Source: RYN-230 sp963844695
GTDB lineage: Bacteria; Actinomycetota; Actinomycetes; Streptosporangiales; Streptosporangiaceae
Assembly (NCBI GenBank): GCA_963844695.1
Contig: CAWJPL010000019.1
Coordinates: forward strand, 1-64,000
Length of the DNA stretch: 64,000 nucleotides
Direction: 5' to 3'
A model generated the notes under the pieces. That model searched no databases. It was not told the DNA's origin and saw only the letters and a program-made list of their open reading frames with translations. A program made the translations under genes and the position numbers. Positions 24,446-32,673 of the stretch are shown in pieces (within the stretch, counting starts at the first letter, position 1; every line of letters starts with the position of its first letter).

Positions 24446-25711
24446 ATGACCAGCTACGACGTGATCGTCGTCGGCGCCCGGGTGGCGGGCGCCGCGACAG
24501 CCATGCTGCTCGCCCGCCGCGGCGTGAAGGTCCTGCTGATCGACCGGACGCGGTTCCCGAGCGACACGATCTCCTCCCATCAGGTGCAGGTCCCCGGTAT
24601 CGCCCGGCTGCACCGGTGGGGCCTGCTCGGCGAGCTGGACAAAGCTGGCACTCCGCCGACCCGCGCGGTGCGGTTCGACACCGGCGAGCTGACGCTGCGC
24701 GGGCACTTCCCCGCCTGGCAGGGCATCGACACGCTGTACAGCCCCCGGCGCACGGTGCTTGACACCGTGCTGGTGAACGCGGCCCGGGCGGCCGGCGCGG
24801 ACGTCCGCGAGCAGTTCCGGGCCGCGGAACTGGTGTGGTCCGAAGGCCGCGTCACCGGCATCCGCGGCTCGCACCGCGGCGGGGCAGCGGTGACCGAGAG
24901 CGCCCGGCTGGTGGTCGGCGCCGACGGCAAGCACTCCCTCGTCGCCGGGGCCGTCGGCGCGGCCAGCTATCACCAGCGGCCGGTGCTGTCGTTCGCCTGC
25001 TACTCCTACTGGTCCGGGCTCCCGCTCACCGGCGGGGAGCTCTACCAGCGGCCCGGCCGGGCGGTCGCGGTCTTCCCCACCAACGACGATCTCGTCATGG
25101 TGTACATGGCGGCGCCGCTGAGCGAGTTCGGATGGTTCCGCGCCGATATCGAAGGCAACTACCTGAAGACCCTCGACATGTGCGGTGACCTGGGTGAGCG
25201 GGCCCGCAGCGCGGTCCGGGCCGAGCGGCTGCGGAGCACGCCCGACCAGCCGAACACCTTCCGCGCCTGCCATGGCCCCGGCTGGGCCCTGGTCGGCGAC
25301 GCCGGGGTGGTGATGGACTCCATCACCGCGCAGGGCATCACTAACGCCCTCCGCGACGCTGAGCTCCTCGCCGGGGCCATCGTCGCTGGCCTGGACGGTG
25401 CCCGCCCGCTTTCCGCCTCGCTCGCCGAGCACCAGCGGCGGCGGGACGCGGCGATCCGGCCGATGTACGACTTCACGGTCAGGCTGGCCGGGTTCCCCAC
25501 CCCCAGCGCCGCCGAGCGGCAGCTGCTCGCGGCCGTCGCCCGCCAGCCAGCCGAGGTCAACAGGTTCCTCGGCGCCTTCGCCGGCGTCGTGCCGGTCGGC
25601 TCCTACTTTTCCGTCCGCAACATGCTGCGTGTCCTCGGCCCGCGCGGGGTCACGAAGACGATCGCCGCCCTCGCCGCCCACCCGCGTCCGGTCAGAACCC
25701 GGCGTATTTGA
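24446..25711 (+). CDS. FAD-dependent oxidoreductase (PHBH/geranylgeranyl-reductase type)
   Basis: A 421-residue flavoprotein. The N-terminal dinucleotide fold is YDVIVVGARVAGAATAMLLA (G-x-x-x-A-G variant). The DG motif is RLVVGADGKHSLV (about residue 155), and the second FAD motif is GPGWALVGDAGVVMDSITAQG (about 280). No transmembrane segment is present. It probably hydroxylates or desaturates a small aromatic or lipid substrate with NAD(P)H. It is divergent from the ArsR-SRPBCC pair and may be its regulatory target. Confidence 0.88.
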   Translation: MTSYDVIVVGARVAGAATAMLLARRGVKVLLIDRTRFPSDTISSHQVQVPGIARLHRWGLLGELDKAGTPPTRAVRFDTGELTLRGHFPAWQGIDTLYSPRRTVLDTVLVNAARAAGADVREQFRAAELVWSEGRVTGIRGSHRGGAAVTESARLVVGADGKHSLVAGAVGAASYHQRPVLSFACYSYWSGLPLTGGELYQRPGRAVAVFPTNDDLVMVYMAAPLSEFGWFRADIEGNYLKTLDMCGDLGERARSAVRAERLRSTPDQPNTFRACHGPGWALVGDAGVVMDSITAQGITNALRDAELLAGAIVAGLDGARPLSASLAEHQRRRDAAIRPMYDFTVRLAGFPTPSAAERQLLAAVARQPAEVNRFLGAFAGVVPVGSYFSVRNMLRVLGPRGVTKTIAALAAHPRPVRTRRI

Positions 25712-25774
25712 GGGCGGCGATCGAGCGGCCCCGGCCAGCGCCGCCCATCTTGAGGTGGGGGATGTCCCCTGGGT

Positions 25775-26431
25775 TCAGGCCAGGCCCTCGTCGATGAAGG
25801 TGAGGGTGAGCTCCTCGAGGTGCTGGCGGGCGGCGTCGGGGACGTCTCGCAGCGGCCCTTGCCCGGCGAGAACGGCCAGCCCGTGCACCGCGGACCAGAT
25901 GGGGTATTCGATGCCGCCGCGGCGCCGCGGCGCGAGCACGCCGGCGTCGACCAGTTCGTCGAGGGCGGCGCGCAGGTGGCCTAGCGGCGTTCGCTCCTGC
26001 CCGGCCTCCCCATCGGGAGCGCCGTAGGCGTGCTGCTGCGGTACCGCGAACGCGGTGGCGAACAGCCCTGGTTCCTCCTGGGCGAACTCCAGGTAGGCCG
26101 TGCCGATCGCGCGCAGCCGGCGGAGGGCCGCGGCGGCGTCGCCCTGCTTGCCGCGTACCCGGGCGACGCCGGCCGCCATCCGGGTGGCGAGTTCGCGCAT
26201 GGCCGCCGCGCAGACCGCGGTGAGGAGCTCGTCACGGTCGGCGAAGTGCCGGTAGGCGGCGTTGGGCACCACGCCCACCATCCGGGTCGCCTCGCGGAGC
26301 ACCACGGCGTCCGGGCCACCGGTCCGGGCTAGCTCGAGCCCGGCCGCGATCAGGCCGTCGCGGACCGCGCCCCGCGGCCGCCGCCGTGGCTCCGCCTGGC
26401 GGACTTCCCCTGCTGATCGGCTGGCCGTCAT
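25775..26431 (-). CDS. TetR-family regulator
   Basis: A 218-residue regulator. The HTH is at about residues 25-70 (GLIAAGLELARTGGPDAVVLR, GVVPNAAYRHFADRDELLTAV). The C-terminal part has the TetR_C_33-like helices (YLEFAQEEPGLFATAF, EYPIWSAVHGLAVLAGQGPL). ATG 26431 is chosen as the first good start. Two copies of a 15-bp inverted repeat in the divergent promoter region are its obvious operators. The divergent gene encodes an alpha/beta hydrolase. Confidence 0.9.
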   Translation of the reverse strand: MTASRSAGEVRQAEPRRRPRGAVRDGLIAAGLELARTGGPDAVVLREATRMVGVVPNAAYRHFADRDELLTAVCAAAMRELATRMAAGVARVRGKQGDAAAALRRLRAIGTAYLEFAQEEPGLFATAFAVPQQHAYGAPDGEAGQERTPLGHLRAALDELVDAGVLAPRRRGGIEYPIWSAVHGLAVLAGQGPLRDVPDAARQHLEELTLTFIDEGLA

Positions 26432-26447
26432 CCGGACAGGATAACAA

Positions 26448-26491
26448 GTGGACAGTGTCCACATGTCCTGGTTATGGTGGACAGTGTCCAC
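26448..26491. promoter_or_regulatory. Double TetR operator
   Basis: GTGGACAGTGTCCAC, with 7-bp arms around one base, occurs identically at 26448-26462 and 26477-26491. The centres are 29 bp apart, close to three helical turns, so two dimers could bind the same face. The sites lie between the starts of the tetR gene (26431) and the divergent hydrolase (26512). Confidence 0.85.
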
Positions 26492-26511
26492 TTAATCGAG
26501 GGGGGCTGCCG

Positions 26512-27547
26512 ATGAGCGGGAACAGGAACAGGAACGGGACATCAGGGTCGCCGCTGGTCACGGCGGGGGAGTGGTTCGCGGGCGGACAGCGGATTGCCTA
26601 CGATCCGGAGTCCGCGCACGTGCTGACGGAGGAGGAGGCCGCCGCGACCCCGGGCAGCCTGCGGGTCTTCGAGCGCGTCGCGGCCGCGGAGCCGGACGCT
26701 GACCCGGACGCCGTGTGGCTCACCATGCTGCCCGGTTTCCCGGACGGCTCCTACGGCTGGGCGCGGGTGGACCGGACGCTCGGCGGGGCCCTGGGCCCGC
26801 GGCTGTACGCCGAGCCGGTAGGGCAGGGTGACTCAGACAAGCCCCGCGGCTACCGGTACTCGACCGTCGAGCGCGCGGACCTGGTCCAGGCGCTGTGGCG
26901 GCACCATGGCGTGCGCCGCACCGTCGTCGTCACGTTCGACTACACCTCGCTGGCGCTGCTCGAACTACTCCGCCGTCAGCTGGACGGGACCATGGCCACG
27001 CCGGTGATCACGGCCGCGCTCATGGTGAACGGCGGCCTGTTCGCCGACGCGCACACGCACCCGTGGCGGACCACGCCGATGCTGCGCACGCCGCTGGGCG
27101 CGCTCGGGATGCGGCGCGCGCAGCGCTCGCCGCGCGTGTTCGACGCGACGATTCTGCAGGCCCGCCTGTACTCCCGCGGCTACCATCCCAGCCCGGCCGA
27201 GCTCGCCGAGCTGCGGTCGGCGATCACCCGCCGGGACGGGGCGGAGTTCCTGCACCGCGCCGCGGGCTTCACCGTCGAGCACCGCCGCCACGCGCGGCGC
27301 TGGGACCTCGCCGCGATCGCCCGCGACCTCGGCGGCACGGTCGCCCTCTACGTCGGCGGCAGTGAGGCAGGACCCCTACGAGCACCGGCAGATCCAGGCC
27401 ACCCGCGAGCGCGTGCCCGAGGCCGCGATCCTGTCCTTTCCCGGCGGCCACCTGACCACCAGCGAGCACCCAGACCTCCTCGCCGCCGCCATCCGCGACA
27501 TCGCCGAACGCCACGGCGTCGGCACCCCGGCCACCGCCACCCGCTAG
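26512..27547 (+). pseudogene. Alpha/beta hydrolase, one frameshift near 27360
   Basis: ATG 26512 follows AGGGGGGC. The first frame carries VWLTMLPGFPDGSYGW, the pocket YAEPVGQGDSDKP and VVVTFDYTSLALLELL, where the nucleophile elbow sits, and runs to VALYVGGSE. The family C-terminus (DPYEHRQIQATRERVPEAAI, SFPGGHLTTSEHPDLLAA, with the catalytic His) continues in another frame to TAG 27547. An indel near 27360 separates them. It lies under the double TetR operator and probably forms a regulated detoxification unit with the carbonic anhydrase gene 25 bp downstream. It may be intact in the cell if the indel is an assembly error. Confidence 0.8.
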
Positions 27548-27572
27548 GACCTGAACGAGAAGGGAAGACACC

Positions 27573-28112
27573 ATGACCAGGATGACCCCCCTGCTCGAGC
27601 GCAACGAGCAGTTCGCCCGGACCTACACCCCCGCCGCGCTGGGCGTACCCGCCCGGCAGATGCTCATCGTCACCTGTCTCGACCACCGGGTCGACCCCGC
27701 GATCGTCCTCGGACTGCAGCTCGGGGACGCTCCCGTCATCCGCAACGCCGGCGGCCGCGTCACCCAGGCCGTCGTCGACGACGTCGCCTTCCTCGGCTTC
27801 CTGGCCGGGCAGCTGTTCGGCGGCCAGGGCGCGCCGGATGCGCTCTTCGAAGTCGCGGTCGTCCATCACACGCAATGCGGAACGGGCTTCCTCGCCGACC
27901 CCGGCTTCCGGCGCCAGGCCGCCGAGGCGACGGGTCTCCCCGATGCGGTCCTCGAAGCCTCCGCCGTAGCAGACCCGCACGTCACCGTCCGCGCCGATGT
28001 GCAGCGCCTGCTCCGCGCGCCTTCGCTGCCGCCCAAGGTGAGCGTCTCCGGCCACGTGTACGACATCGCCACCGGGCGCGTGACCACCGTCCAGGACGCC
28101 CGGTACGCTTAG
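27573..28112 (+). CDS. Beta-class carbonic anhydrase
   Basis: A 179-residue zinc enzyme interconverting CO2 and bicarbonate. The first zinc Cys and the Asp-Arg dyad are in TCLDHRVDP (about residue 36). The second and third zinc ligands are His and Cys in VVHHTQCGTGFL. VIRNAGGRVTQAVV is the conserved substrate-site loop. The protein is short and lacks the N-terminal arm of larger members. It lies 25 bp behind the hydrolase and may share its TetR control. Confidence 0.88.
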   Translation: MTRMTPLLERNEQFARTYTPAALGVPARQMLIVTCLDHRVDPAIVLGLQLGDAPVIRNAGGRVTQAVVDDVAFLGFLAGQLFGGQGAPDALFEVAVVHHTQCGTGFLADPGFRRQAAEATGLPDAVLEASAVADPHVTVRADVQRLLRAPSLPPKVSVSGHVYDIATGRVTTVQDARYA

Positions 28113-28173
28113 CGGCCCCGCATGTTCGGCGGCCTGACCGATGATGCCGTCAGCCGTCTGGGGAGGGAGTGTG

Positions 28174-28953
28174 ATGGACGAAGACACGGTGGCGGCGTAC
28201 CTGAACCGGGTCGCGGTCACGCCTCCGGTGATCGCCGACGCGGCGGCGTTTCGCGCCCTGCACCGGGCCCATCAGGTCGCGGTGCCGTTCGAGAACCTCA
28301 GCATCCACATCCCCGAGCCGATCTCACTGGACGAGGCCGGCCTGGTGGACAAGATCGTGCGCAGGCGCCGGGGCGGCTTCTGTTATGAGCTGAACGGAGG
28401 GTTCGCGCTGCTGCTGCAGGCCCTCGGCGCCGAGGTCACGCGGATGGCCGCGCGAGTGTACGGCGACGGCCAGCTCGGGCCGCCGTTCGACCACCTGGCC
28501 CTGGCCGTCCGGCTGCCGGACGGGAGCGGCCCCTGGCTGGCCGACGTGGGCTTCGGCGCTCACAGCGACTTCCCGCTGCTGCTGGACAGCCGGGCCGAGC
28601 AGGACGATCCGGCCGGCCGTTTCCAGCTCGCTGACACCGGGGACGGGGACGTGGACGTATTCAAGAACGGGGAGCCGCAGTACCGGATTGAGCTGCGGGA
28701 ACGTTCCCTGGCCGACTTCCTGCCTACCTGCTGGTGGCAGCAGACGTCGCCGTCGTCTCATTTCACCCGCGCCACCATCTGCTCGCGGCGCACTGACGAG
28801 GGGCGGGTCTCGATCAGCGGCCAGACCCTGATCCGGACCAGCGGCACCTCCCGCACCGAGGAGGAACTGGCCAGCGACGACGATCTGCTGGCCGCCTACC
28901 GCGACCACTTCGGCATCGTCCTCGGCCAGGTCCCCGCGGCGACGCCCGGCTGA
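28174..28953 (+). CDS. nat: Arylamine N-acetyltransferase
   Basis: A 259-residue NAT. The catalytic Cys is in RRRGGFCYELNGGFALLL (about residue 71), the His in PFDHLALAVRL and the Asp in WLADVGFGAHSDFPL. The N-terminal PFENLSIHIPEP is also typical. It transfers acetyl from acetyl-CoA to aromatic amines or hydrazines such as isoniazid-like compounds; in actinobacteria some members are tied to secondary metabolism. ATG 28174 follows GGGAGGG, and an earlier in-frame ATG at 28141 lacks this. It is convergent with the MOSC fusion gene. Confidence 0.93.
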   Translation: MDEDTVAAYLNRVAVTPPVIADAAAFRALHRAHQVAVPFENLSIHIPEPISLDEAGLVDKIVRRRRGGFCYELNGGFALLLQALGAEVTRMAARVYGDGQLGPPFDHLALAVRLPDGSGPWLADVGFGAHSDFPLLLDSRAEQDDPAGRFQLADTGDGDVDVFKNGEPQYRIELRERSLADFLPTCWWQQTSPSSHFTRATICSRRTDEGRVSISGQTLIRTSGTSRTEEELASDDDLLAAYRDHFGIVLGQVPAATPG

Positions 28954-28976
28954 GCCCGGCCCGGCGGTTCCCGGTC

Positions 28977-30716
28977 CTACATGTCCAGGACGACGTCGGT
29001 CTGGGGCTGGGTGCAGCAGATGAGCACCTCGCCGTCGGCCGGGGGCTCCAGCGGGGCCGGGTCGTAGGTGATGTCCCCGGAGAGCAGCGGCGTGGTGCAG
29101 GTATGGCAGACCCCGGTCCGGCAGCTCCAGCGGGTGGGCACGTCGCAGGCGTCGGCGAGGTCGAGCACGCTGTGCGTGTCGTCAGGGAAGCGGGTGGAGA
29201 TGCCGCTGCGGGCGAAGGTCACCAGCGGCCCGGTGGCCGGCGGCCCGGGTGGCTGATGGGGTGGCCGGCGGGTCTGCCCGGTGACGCCGGGGTTGATCGC
29301 TGGCCGGGCCCCGAATAGCTCGGTGTGGACGCGGTCTGGCCCCAGGCCGACGGCGATGAGGGCGTCGTGCATGCTGGCCATGAACCCGGCCGGCCCGCAC
29401 ACGTACGCGCTGGCCTCCGGGGGGAGGGGCAGCGCGGCGAGCTTGTCGTTAGAGAGACGTCCGGCGCTGGCGTGACTGCGGCGGCGTTCCGGTGGGGTGG
29501 CCTGGCTGTAGAACACGTGCTCGTGGGCGTGGGGCAGCGCGGCGAGCAAGGTGTGCGCCTCGTCGGCCATCGGATGCTCCCGCGGCCGGCGGGCCCCGCA
29601 GATCCACCAGACGTCACGGTCGCTGCGGGCGGCCGCGAGCTCGTGCAGCATGGACAGCACCGGGGTGACTCCGATGCCCGCCGAGATCAGCAGCACGGGG
29701 CCCGGGCCGTCGTCGAGGACGAAGTCGCCGCGGGGCGCGGCGGTGTCCAGGATCGCGCCCGGCCGCAGCCGGCTGTGCAGATACGTGCTGCCGACGCCGT
29801 GCGGTTCGTGCTTGACGCTGATCCGGTAGGCCCTGGTACCGGGCGCGGAGGACAGCGAGTAGCTGCGCACCGGGACGGGCGGCCCAGCGCCGGTGATCCG
29901 CAGGGTCAGGTACTGGCCGGCCCGGGCGGCCGGCAGCGGCGCCCCGTCGGCCGCGGTGAGGTAGATCGAGGTCACCGCGGTGGTTTCGGGGACCACCTGG
30001 GCCACCCGCAACGGCCGGAAACCACTCCAGGCCGGCTCGGTCGCCGCGGGCGGCGTGGCTGTGCCGCGACCGTCGGCGGCGGCGAGGAGGTCGCGGAAGG
30101 ATCCCTGCCAGCCCGGGCTCAGCGCGGGGATCTGCAGGGCGCGGCGCAACGTGCCCGCGTCGTGGCCAGGCAGGTAGAGCAGCGCGTCAGTGGCAGCCAC
30201 GCTGAGCGAGCCGGGACCGGTCGCGGTCTTGACGATCTGGTCGCCGGCCTCGATGTGCCCCTCGGAGAGCACGCGCATGTAGAAGCCGGGCCGGTGGTGG
30301 CTGACCAGCAGCGCGGGCAAGTCCGGCTCGCCGAGACGCAGCCCGACCCGGTAGCAGGTGACCCGGGGCTGGGTGACCTCGAACTCGGCCTCGCCGATCC
30401 GGTAGCGGTCCCCGATGCACACCTCGTCGTCGGGCAGGCCGTCCACGGTCAGGTTCTCCCCGAACTGGCCGTAGCTGAAGTCGTCGCGCCCGAAGTGCTG
30501 CTGCCAGTGCTCGTAGGACTGGATCTGGTAGACCAGCACGGCGCGCTGCTCGCCGCCATGCCCGTTCAGGTCGCCCTGGCCGTCCCCGTCGATGTTGAGC
30601 CGCCGCACCATCTGCGGCCCGGGTACGGCCTTTTTCCAGACGCCGGTGTAGACGGTCTTGCCCCGCCAGGGGACGTCGCGCGGCAGGCCGACGTTCACCG
30701 ACAGCAGCTGGGGCAT
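28977..30716 (-). CDS. MOSC domain-ferredoxin reductase-[2Fe-2S] fusion protein
   Basis: A 579-residue cytoplasmic fusion. Residues about 1-215 are a YiiM-like MOSC and 3-alpha module (GPQMVRRLNIDGDGQGDLNG, TCYRVGLRLG with the MOSC Cys). Residues about 235-470 are a flavin reductase (FAD site VRSYSLSSAPG, nucleotide site ISAGIGVTPVLSML, and VCGPAGFM). The C-terminal plant-type ferredoxin has SCRTGVCHTC (C-x4-C-x2-C) and a final Cys in ILICCTQP. It would pass electrons from NAD(P)H to a molybdenum-linked or N-hydroxylated substrate, like YiiM/mARC-type 6-N-hydroxylaminopurine detoxification. The start matches the MPQLLSVNVGLP family opening. Confidence 0.92.
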   Translation of the reverse strand: MPQLLSVNVGLPRDVPWRGKTVYTGVWKKAVPGPQMVRRLNIDGDGQGDLNGHGGEQRAVLVYQIQSYEHWQQHFGRDDFSYGQFGENLTVDGLPDDEVCIGDRYRIGEAEFEVTQPRVTCYRVGLRLGEPDLPALLVSHHRPGFYMRVLSEGHIEAGDQIVKTATGPGSLSVAATDALLYLPGHDAGTLRRALQIPALSPGWQGSFRDLLAAADGRGTATPPAATEPAWSGFRPLRVAQVVPETTAVTSIYLTAADGAPLPAARAGQYLTLRITGAGPPVPVRSYSLSSAPGTRAYRISVKHEPHGVGSTYLHSRLRPGAILDTAAPRGDFVLDDGPGPVLLISAGIGVTPVLSMLHELAAARSDRDVWWICGARRPREHPMADEAHTLLAALPHAHEHVFYSQATPPERRRSHASAGRLSNDKLAALPLPPEASAYVCGPAGFMASMHDALIAVGLGPDRVHTELFGARPAINPGVTGQTRRPPHQPPGPPATGPLVTFARSGISTRFPDDTHSVLDLADACDVPTRWSCRTGVCHTCTTPLLSGDITYDPAPLEPPADGEVLICCTQPQTDVVLDM

Positions 30717-30762
30717 CCGGTGGCTTCCTTCCGCGGCGCGGGGAATGCCGCTGGTGCCCAGG

Positions 30763-31173
30763 CTAGGACTTCGGCTGGGTGAAGCGGATGGCGTTGCCGA
30801 AGGGGTCGCGCAGACCGCAGTCGGTTCCGTAGGGACGCTCGGTGGGTTCCTCGGTGAGCTCGACGCCCCGGGCCAGCAGCGTCTCGTACGTCTTGCGGCA
30901 GTCGTCGGTGGAGAAGATGAGCGAGCCGCCCATCGCGCCCTTGGTCAGCAGTTCGCGGACCTGCTGCGCGGTCTCCTCGGACATCCTCGGGCGCCCTGGC
31001 TTCTCCAGCAGGATCTGGCGCTCCGGATGGCCCGGGACGCTGACGGTCAGCCAGCGCATGAAGCCCAGGTCAACGTCGGCGGTGACCTCCAGCCCCAGCT
31101 TGCCGACGTAGAAGTCAAGGGCCTCATCCTGGTCGAGGACGAATATCTGCGAGTGCGTGATGGCGTTGAACAT
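30763..31173 (-). CDS. VOC-family protein
   Basis: A 136-residue VOC protein. FNAITHSQIFVLDQDEALDFYVGKLGLE and GTDCGLRDPFGNAIRFTQP are the two halves. RMSEETAQQVRELLTKGAMGG is an insert found in a subgroup often paired with AraC regulators. The substrate is unknown. It lies 71 bp behind the AraC gene and is probably cotranscribed with it and the upstream hydrolase. Confidence 0.9.
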   Translation of the reverse strand: MFNAITHSQIFVLDQDEALDFYVGKLGLEVTADVDLGFMRWLTVSVPGHPERQILLEKPGRPRMSEETAQQVRELLTKGAMGGSLIFSTDDCRKTYETLLARGVELTEEPTERPYGTDCGLRDPFGNAIRFTQPKS

Positions 31174-31244
31174 GTGCTCACGCTACTGCGCCTGCCAGTC
31201 GAAAACTTATCCAAAACTGCTCAGTCCACCGGCAGTGCGGGCGG

Positions 31245-31637
31245 TCAGGCATCCGGCCGCATCCACGCCATCGCGAAGCACGTCGGGACGCCTGTCGCCG
31301 TCGCTTCTTTGCGGTACGTCCTCGGCGACCGGCCCACGATGTCGCGGAACGTGCGGCTGAAGGTTCCCGGGCTGCCGAAGCCGACCGCGAAGCAGATGTC
31401 GGTCGCACTGCGGTCGGTCTCCCGCAGCAGGAACATCGCCCGCTCGACCCGGCGGCGCTGCAGGTAGCGGTGCGGCGTCTCGCCGAACGTGGCCCGGAAC
31501 GTCCGCGTGAAGTGGGCCTGCGACACGTGCGCGATCCGGGCCAGGGCCGGGACGTCTAGCGGCTGCGCGTAGGCGCGGTCCATCGCGTCCCGGGCCCGGA
31601 GCATCCGGCGGTTGGCCTGTTCTTCGCCGCGGCTCAC
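31245..31637 (-). CDS. AraC-family regulator (DNA-binding domain only)
   Basis: A 130-residue protein consisting almost entirely of the AraC double HTH. The first is LDVPALARIAHVSQAHFTRTF and the second SATDICFAVGFGSPGTFSRTFRD. No separate ligand domain is present, so it may act constitutively or through partner proteins. It starts 7 bp after the stop of the alpha/beta hydrolase gene and precedes the VOC gene, forming a three-gene minus-strand operon. Confidence 0.9.
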   Translation of the reverse strand: MSRGEEQANRRMLRARDAMDRAYAQPLDVPALARIAHVSQAHFTRTFRATFGETPHRYLQRRRVERAMFLLRETDRSATDICFAVGFGSPGTFSRTFRDIVGRSPRTYRKEATATGVPTCFAMAWMRPDA

Positions 31638-31644
31638 GACATCA

Positions 31645-32508
31645 TCACACCACGGCCCCGGCTGAGGTGACGGCCGGCCTGGCCGTCGGGGTTTCGCGGA
31701 TGAACGCGAGGATGTCGGCGTTCAGCGTCTGGTGGTCACTGGCGTACAGGCCATGGCCGGCGCCCGGGTAGACGCGGAGGGTCGCGCCGCTGAGGAGGTC
31801 AGCGGTTTTGCGCCCGGTGAGCTGGATGGGCGCTGACGCATCCTGGTCGCCATGCAGGACGAGGGTCGGCAGCTGGATTTTCTGGAGTTCCCCGGCCATG
31901 TTGACGTTGGTGTTGAGCAGCAGTGTCTTGAGCAGCACGCGCAGCGGAGTGTCCACGATCATCCGGATCGTCCAGTCCACCAGGCCCGGCGAAGACCCCG
32001 GGCTGGATCCGAAGTAGGGTCCGGCCGCCTCGAAGCTGGTGCACCACTGCGGGACGTTCGCCGCGACCGCGGCGTAGTTGGCGTCCAGGAGGGCGGGGTC
32101 CCAGCCGTCTGGGTTCTCGGCCGACCGGCGGAGCTGGGGCGTGGTGGGGGCGACGAGCACCATCCGGGCGACGCGCGCGTCGCCGTGACGGGTGAGGTAG
32201 CGGACGAGTTCCCGGCTGCCGAGCGAGTGGCCGACGAGGGTGATGTCGTGCAGGTCGAAATGGTCGATGACGGCCGCCAGGTCGTCGGCGAGCGTGTCGA
32301 AGTCGTAGCCAGACGCGGGCCGGTCGGACCGCCCGTGGCCGCGCCGGTCGTAGAGCACGCACCGCAAGCCCGCATCGGCGAGGGCCGGGACCTGGTAGTC
32401 CCATTGATCCGAGCGCAGTCCCCACGCGTGGGTGAAGACGACCGGGGGGCCGCTGCCCCACTCGGTGACGAACAAGCTGGTCTGGTCGGAACTCTTGATG
32501 TAAGGCAC
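31645..32508 (-). CDS. Alpha/beta hydrolase (esterase/haloperoxidase-like)
   Basis: A 287-residue enzyme. The oxyanion is HAWGLRSDQWDYQVPALADAG. The nucleophile Ser is in VGHSLGSRELVRY, the acid in LHGDQDASAPIQL and the His in GAGHGLYASDHQTLN. It is a paralogue in layout of the 19584 enzyme. A short SSPGSSPG repeat lies in the cap. First gene of the hydrolase-AraC-VOC operon, and divergent from recQ. Confidence 0.9.
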   Translation of the reverse strand: MPYIKSSDQTSLFVTEWGSGPPVVFTHAWGLRSDQWDYQVPALADAGLRCVLYDRRGHGRSDRPASGYDFDTLADDLAAVIDHFDLHDITLVGHSLGSRELVRYLTRHGDARVARMVLVAPTTPQLRRSAENPDGWDPALLDANYAAVAANVPQWCTSFEAAGPYFGSSPGSSPGLVDWTIRMIVDTPLRVLLKTLLLNTNVNMAGELQKIQLPTLVLHGDQDASAPIQLTGRKTADLLSGATLRVYPGAGHGLYASDHQTLNADILAFIRETPTARPAVTSAGAVV

Positions 32509-32673
32509 TGTCCTTGTCCTTCAGTCGCCGTGTCTGGCGGGCAACAGCCCGGACGGCTGTGCTCCGCCATGCCGATTCCGATCCTGGCGGCCGATTGCGT
32601 TGTGGTCGATTACCCGCCAGGTAAAGGCAGCGGTGCGGTGCACCGTACGATCACTGCTGTGGGTGAGGTTTCC

